Assembly: GCA_025890175.1 (NCBI GenBank)
Contig: JANPYM010000010.1
Span: 1-64,000, forward strand
Source: Ciborinia camelliae
Lineage: Eukaryota; Ascomycota; Leotiomycetes; Helotiales; Sclerotiniaceae
Length of the DNA: 64,000 bases
Direction of reading: 5' to 3'
The notes under the pieces are model-generated. The model did not search any database and was not told the DNA's origin. It worked only from the letters and a program-made list of their open reading frames with translations. Shown here in pieces: positions 58,539-64,000 of the stretch; positions within the stretch are counted from its first letter, which is position 1, and every line of letters starts with the position of its first letter. The translations under genes were made by a program, and so were the position numbers.

Positions 58539-58735
58539 GGAGAGGGGGAGAAGACCTCGGGAGAAGATCTCGGGAGGGTTTGTTTAGATGAAGAGATATG
58601 ATGTGATGTGATATAATGGTGTAGAATAGGAAAGGTTGGAGAGGGGGAGAAGACCTCGGGAGAAGATCTCGGGAGGGTTTGTTTAGATGAAGAGATATGA
58701 TGTGATGTGATATAATGGTGTAGAATAGGAAAGGA
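58539..58735. repeat. 99-bp tandem duplication
   Basis: GGAGAGGGGGAGAAGACCTC .. TAGAATAGGAAAGG occurs twice in direct tandem, starting at 58539 and 58638, essentially identical. A recent duplication downstream of CHL1. Confidence 0.9.
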
Positions 58736-58908
58736 AAGATGGGGATAAGAAATTACCAATAATTATTAATATTAATAATATAATATAACATGATATAATA
58801 TAATACATCAAGAAACCTCGGAGACGCACATTCATTATACAGCCAGCGTTTTAATTCCTAATTCCTAATTCCTAATTCTTCATTCCGGATTCTTGGTTCT
58901 TGGTTCTC

Positions 58909-61900
58909 TTATGAAACATTTCCCCTCCCCCTACAAAAACCCCCGCAACTCCCCACCAACCCCGCAAACCTATATTTCTGTTCTTCCGCCCTCCCCTCGG
59001 CCCTTCCCTCCCCCTCCCCCCTAACAACCTCCCTAATCCAGCCCGCCAACTTCTCCTGGATGCGAACCCCCTTATACCTCTGATCCAACAATAGGATGGC
59101 GGCCCAATCGCCACGATGTCTGATCGCCCTCCCCACACACTGATTAACGGCGCGCATACAATTATTCTCCAAGAATTCTCGGGCTTCTTGTTTGGCTTTG
59201 CGTTGGATCATCATTTCATCGTGTCTTTCATTATTTTCTCCTTCTTTCTCTTTCTCTTTCTCGTTCTCCGAATGGGAAAGAGAAGTCAACCGCCGAACAG
59301 CCCCCTCCTCGATAAACCTCAACCTCCTCTTCCACTCCGCCGTCTGCGCATTCGCAAATGGTAAGCCGACGATGATGACGCATCGACCCAGGTCATCGCT
59401 AAAATTGATGCCTTCGCTGAGCTTACCCCCGACGACAGAGAAGAGGATCGCTCCATTGCCATTGGTCTTCTCATTGCCATTGCCCTTCTCAGTACCATGC
59501 TCACCACCCTTCCCATTATCAACCGCCCTCGCATAATTCCTCAAGATGGTATCTACCGATTCCGATTTTTCCTCCTTGAAGATTTGTTTCTTCCTCGCTA
59601 TGCGTTCGAGGACGGTCAAGGTTGATGATGATGATGATGATGAGGGTTGCGTGGTTGAGGTTGAGGCTGCGGCTGCATGACTATTTTGATCAAAATGTCT
59701 CAAGATCGAATCCAGAACATTATACGACGGGAAGAAGACGACGATCCCCCCAGGGACCACAGTACAGATATTAAGCAGAACACTACCCAACTCATCCAGC
59801 ATAGTGGTATTCATTCGATTATCAAAGGTCCACTTGAAGTTGATGTCGCGGGGGCCTTTATCGATGACCGACGCGAAGATGTTGGATTTCGGGACGACGT
59901 GACCGCAAGAGAGGGTGGTGATTTTGTGGGGAGGGATGCTGGGGAAGAGGATGGAGGTGTAGTCGGAAAAGGGGGACATGGTGCCGCCGGCGAGGATGAC
60001 GGCGCGCGCCGAGCGGACGATGGATTCGAAATGGGAGGCCGGGTCGAGGAGTTGGAATTTGAGGGTTATGAGGTCCGGGGAGGGGGGAGGTTGTTTGGTG
60101 AAGAAGAGTTGGCCTTCGGATTTGGGGTGGGTGAGGGCGAGGAGGAGGGAGGTGAGGGTGTGGAGGATGGGTGTTGTTGATGGTTTTGGTGTGGGGTTGA
60201 CGTTATATGATGATGAATGTGGTTGCAATGGTGTTGCCGTTGTGAGGACGTGAGTGGTGTAGGACTCAACCTTGCGTGCTAATTTGCTTTCTTGAAGATA
60301 TCTAATCAATTTGAACAGATTAATCTGATCGGCACCTTTTCCGGCAAGAAGTTCTTTTTCATCAACAACTCCATCATCTTCCTAATCAATCATCTATTAG
60401 CATCATTCCATTCACCTAATTTCTCAATCCTCCTCTATATTCTCTAAGCCCAGATAGAAAAAGAACATACCTTCCCATTCAACCTCTTATCCAAATAAGC
60501 AGCCAAACTATCCACAACCCTCACAACCTGCGTCACGTAAACCCTATTCTTCCCCTTCAACTTCTTAGCAAACTTCTTCAAATAATTCCCCAACATCTCC
60601 CTTCCCAACCTCAACTCCCTCAATGACATTTTCGACCCATAAACCTCGGCGATCGCATCCATGATATTATGAGCTTCATCAACGATGACCACATGACCTT
60701 TAAGATTAATGCCCAAGGAATCTCTCGCGCTCTTCTGTAAAAGTAATGGATAAGGAAGCGTGACAATCTCTGCGGGTTTGATGGCAGAACGAGAAGCATA
60801 ATAAGGACAGATGGAGATTTCCTTGCCTAGAGCTCCCATATCTTCAATATCGCGAATGGTGGCCAAAGCATGATCGCGGAAGGTCGTGACGAGGGGTTTG
60901 TTATCTTTATTTGGGAGATGAGGACATTTATGTTCTTTTGGAGTAGAAGATTGTTGAAGTTCGGCGCATCGTTCATTTATGGCTGTGACCGAGGCGAGTT
61001 TATTTACTTTAGGATTGATGCAGAGGTTCTTTCGGGATCCAAGGGTAAGATGTTTGAGGGGTTCGTGTAGATTATCTTTATCTTTATCTTTGTCTTTTGA
61101 TTTTGATGGAGATTCTTCTAAAGGAATAGATGATGGGAATTCCACACGTCGGAGTTCGTTGATGAATTGGGTTAGTTGGGAATGAGTTCTCGAGCAGTAG
61201 AAGATCTATTGAATATTAGTAATTTGTATAAAATCATAGGGATTCCTCATACCTTCATCTCATCATCCAATTCCTCTTCATCCTCGACTTTCTTACTCCT
61301 TATCCCGATACTTTCCCTTAACTCCAAAGTTTCTTTTGAGAAAATGGCCTCATCTCCAGTCTTTTCCCTTCCACTACTCCCACCCTCCCCATCACTATCC
61401 CAATCGTCTAACAAAAATTCATTTTCATCACCACCACCATCTCCCACAATAACCGCATCCCCATCCCCCCCAACCTTCCTCCTCTTCCCATCCCTCGCAT
61501 CCCCCTTCCAACCCATTCCACCCATCCTACCCATCCTCTCCCTCTCCCACCTCTCCTTCTCCCTAACCCTCCTCAACCTCTCCTGCATCTCCTCCCTCTT
61601 CTCCAGCAATTCCCTCATCCTCCGCTTCCTCGCCATATCCAGCACCCAATCCGGTTCCCCCCCACCGACCAACCCATCACCCAACTGACCCTCAAACTCC
61701 CTCTTCTTAAAATCCCTCAACCACGTCAGACTCCCACAGATCAAACTAAGACTCTTCCCAGTCCCCGTGGGTGATTCCAAGATACCAATCTTGCCCTGTT
61801 CCAAGACATCATACACGGTTTGCATGAAGGTTTCCTGGATGGGATAGGGCGTGTAGGGGTGGTGAAAATCCTTCTTGTGGTGGATTTTGACCTCCCCATC

Positions 61901-61924
61901 CTCTTCATTATGTGAGAGATCCAT
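58909..61924 (-). CDS. CHL1: ATP-dependent DNA helicase CHL1 (DDX11/XPD family)
   Basis: Three minus-strand exons: 61924-61253, 61205-60471, 60381-58909, with introns of 47 and 89 bp. The product is 959 residues. Walker A is ESPTGTGKS (~50-58), preceded by the Q-motif-like PYTPYPIQ. Motif Ia reads [10 protein letters not shown] after splicing. Four iron-sulphur Cys lie at ~286, 304, 318 and 357 (NLCINP, NERCAEL, HKCPHLP, ISICPYY). DEAH is at ~400-403 ([16 protein letters not shown]). The helicase 2 half has [33 protein letters not shown], and motif [25 protein letters not shown] split by no intron. CHL1 is the nuclear 5'-3' Fe-S helicase that supports sister-chromatid cohesion and replication-fork processing. 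A Glu/Arg-rich insert follows Walker A, as in other fungal CHL1s. All motifs are intact. Confidence 0.96.
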
Positions 61925-62859
61925 ACTATCGAAATAATAGGATACGACGGATGGATAATTGAGATACCCGCCTTTGAATCAACAGACCAACTAAGACAGA
62001 CAGACAGACAAATAAATAAACGCCTCTCCTATCCTCTCCAGATCTTCGTGGTTTTCGTCTTCGTATCCCTATCCCTATCCCTATTCCTAATCTACCTACT
62101 AGGTATCTACCTAGATATCTACCTATCTCTCCGCAAGGCTCCCCGTACCTACCTATCCCTCCCAATCTTTTCAAACAACACCTTTGAATTCTCTATAAAA
62201 CGATTATAAAATAATTATAAAATAACAATCCAATGAAATTTCGCACCCTAAACGCGAACCTAGGTAGTCACCCAAGTTAAATGGCGAGGCCTATTAAACT
62301 GAACTGGACTGGACTGGACTGGCCGATGAAGTCGGGAAATTTGTAGTTGGTTGAATGTGGATGTGGATGTGAAATGTTGGATTTGGTTTGTTTTGATTTG
62401 GTTTATTATCATGTTGATTCCACCCACCTATCTATCGATAGCCCCTTCACTACCTAGCTAGGTACCTACCTACGTAAAGTAAAGAAGGAACGAGAAGAAA
62501 TACGGCCGTGTCGGATTATTTATATTGAAAATCTACGAAATCTACAAGATCTATGATAAACACCTGGCTGGCAATTCGAATTGATATAAATATAATGGAC
62601 GGCACGAGAAGAAGTATGTACACACATACATGTATGCAGGACAGACAAGTTTAGTTTGAGAAATTAAAAGTCATCGATCGAAATGTCATATGGATATTAT
62701 GTTATGCCATCCATGCCCGCTACCTATCTAAAGTTACACGCATTCATGAATTCTTCTTGGCTCTCTTCTTTCTCATCTACGCATAGAACATAGAACTTTC
62801 CACCATTCCATCCATCATCTAGACATCATGCACAAGTAGTACCCAGCATGATACCCAGC
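61925..62859. other. Intergenic, CHL1 promoter side
   Basis: Spacer containing short repeats (CAGACAGACAGACA at ~61996, ATCCCTATCCCTATCC at ~62064, GGACTGGACTGGACTGG at ~62305, TACCTA runs). Nothing gene-like. Confidence 0.5.
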
Positions 62860-63823
62860 TTATACAATCGTCTCCAACTTCCTAGCATAACCAAGGGTAT
62901 TCTCAATCGCCATCATACTAACTTCCTTCTCCTCAGCAACCTCTCCAGCTTCAACATTAAGACCACCCTTCAACTTTTGATTAGGGAAGTATATCCGACC
63001 ATCCGCAATCAACCATCCTCTATGTTGCGCAAATTGTACGACTGCTCCTTCTGATGGTAAGAAGAGAAGATTCTTGGTGGATGAGATGGGTATAGATGGG
63101 TATGCCGTTTCGGATGATGAAGCGATTTCGGAACGAATCTGGTTGATCAAAATCTATTCATGATACCATCAGTTAGTAAACATATACAACTGGTCGTAAC
63201 CGTAACAGTCCATCCAACATTGCAGATAGACCCAAAAAAGAAGACACAGCGGAGTAAAAAAATCCCCCCCAACTCACCTCACTAAAAACCCCATACTCCT
63301 CACTAGGTACCTTACCACCCTCCATAGCTCTCCAAACCAAATCATAACTACCCTCCATCAACCATCGCTCCAACTTAATCGGATACCCCAAATATTTATC
63401 TTCCTCAACCCTCTTCCCGCCACCAATCTCCCCCCTCAGCTCCAAGCCCTCCAATTCCGTATGAAACCCGGCGTAATCTCCCTGCGTCAACAATAACAAA
63501 AGATATAATCCCGTAATCTTGTTCTTCTCTCCCGAGCTCTTGCCGCTGAATTTATCCGCGGGAAGCTCGTAGTATGGGGTTAATTGATGAACATAACGTG
63601 TGAACGCCGCTGGATCCTTTGCACGAATAGAAACTAGTGCGCCAGTTTCGAAGACTTCGCGAGCGAGGGATAATATTGAGGATGGGGTGGATGCTTGAGG
63701 AGTCAAAGCATTTAATTTGAGGAGTGTGAGTTTGGCTTTAGAGAGTAGAGATGAGCTTTCTTGGTAGGATGTTGATGGGGATTTGAGTTTCTGGAGAATT
63801 GTTTGAAGATCGCGTTCTGACAT
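62860..63823 (-). CDS. RPN12: 26S proteasome regulatory subunit RPN12 (PSMD8)
   Basis: Two minus-strand exons: 63823-63278 and 63153-62860, with a 124-bp intron at 63277-63154. The product is 279 residues, the usual size for the subunit. The N-terminus (MSERDLQTILQKLKSPSTSY) is followed by TPR-like helices (SILSLAREVFETGALVSIRA, DPAAFTRYVHQLTPYY). The conserved GLYLLLLLTQGDYAGFHTEL and KLERWLMEGSYDLVWRA come next, then the PCI/CSN8-PSMD8-EIF3K domain ending in SSTKNLLFLPSEGAVVQFAQ and RGWLIADGRIYFPNQ. RPN12 is a lid component joining last to connect lid and base. ATG at 63823 in good context. Confidence 0.95.
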
Positions 63824-64000
63824 CTTGAATGTTTGTATTGTGAGATTTTTTGTGTGGATGGAGAATTTGGAGGAAAACTGGGTTGTTCAAGTGGTTGGGT
63901 GAAGAAGTTGGTTATAATTGTAATATGAAGCTTTTGGAGATGACAAGGTAGGTAGCTATCAAGCCGCGTTGATGGAAGCAACCTTAAAGTGCTTAGTAAT
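63824..64000. other. 5' flank of RPN12
   Basis: Upstream region to the window end. It should hold the RPN12 promoter; no distinct element identified. Confidence 0.4.

Larger units (their letters stand above)
56475..58908. other. Long low-complexity intergenic region
   Basis: 2.4 kb of microsatellite-rich spacer: TTTCTATC runs (56480-56525), TGGA repeats (56826-56850), TTCC-rich tracts (57460-57520), CCATCA repeats (57948-57968), the CCCTCTTT array and a 99-bp tandem duplication (both listed). ORFs here are by-products of the repeats. Confidence 0.6.

Noticed and set aside
59677..60253. Overlapping plus-strand frames of 91-167 codons
   Set aside because: Antisense shadows of CHL1 exon 3, whose helicase motifs are unambiguous on the minus strand.
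61176..61688. 170-codon Ser/Pro-rich plus-strand frame
   Set aside because: Antisense to the Arg/Glu-rich insert of CHL1 exon 1.

Overview
The window starts at a chromosome end. A (CCCTAA)n telomere fills the first ~170 bases, and everything after it looks like a filamentous ascomycete. Genes carry short introns (47-149 bp) with GT..AG ends and CTAAC-like branch sites. There is a fungal-type hybrid histidine kinase, and the AT-rich DNA carries the transition-only signature of repeat-induced point mutation (RIP). The gene content suggests Leotiomycetes (Sclerotiniaceae-like), but that is an impression I cannot verify without a search.

Layout. 1-25.6 kb is a subtelomeric mosaic. Four arrays of a ~56-bp AT-rich satellite (172-1025, 4166-5420, 18385-20245, 22565-25635) separate three gene islands, and the arrays alternate in orientation. 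Island 1 holds a GT71 mannosyltransferase. Island 2 holds a GNAT acetyltransferase, a 5-formyl-THF cyclo-ligase-like protein, COA6, a seven-exon hybrid histidine kinase and a secreted or vacuolar M28 aminopeptidase. Island 3 holds an acidic protein with an EEVE minisatellite. Two small mobile elements sit inside the satellite: a Helitron-like element (19109-19320) and a TRIM-like retroelement with a perfect target duplication (23794-24356).

25.6-31.5 kb carries a frameshifted coiled-coil gene followed by minisatellites and decayed repeats. 31.2-43.8 kb is an AT desert with essentially no coding capacity. It resolves into a retrotransposon graveyard: a complete 6.7-kb RIP-mutated LTR element with intact target duplication (35543-42228), three copies of a ~352-bp LTR family, a GC-richer solo LTR nested in one of them, a 172-bp LTR-like insertion, and an outer pair of direct repeats (about 30561 and 43665).

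43.8-47.1 kb is degraded transitional DNA. From 47.1 kb the window becomes ordinary gene space: an unknown two-exon gene, a coiled-coil repeat protein, an RRT8/LDS-like membrane protein, an ankyrin protein with an 8-bp first exon, a berberine-bridge oxidase remnant, a probable GPI-anchored Ser/Thr-rich protein, the Fe-S DNA helicase CHL1 and the proteasome subunit RPN12. These are unrelated housekeeping and surface genes with no sign of a biosynthetic cluster. The main interest is the subtelomeric satellite architecture and the RIP-stratified transposon record.
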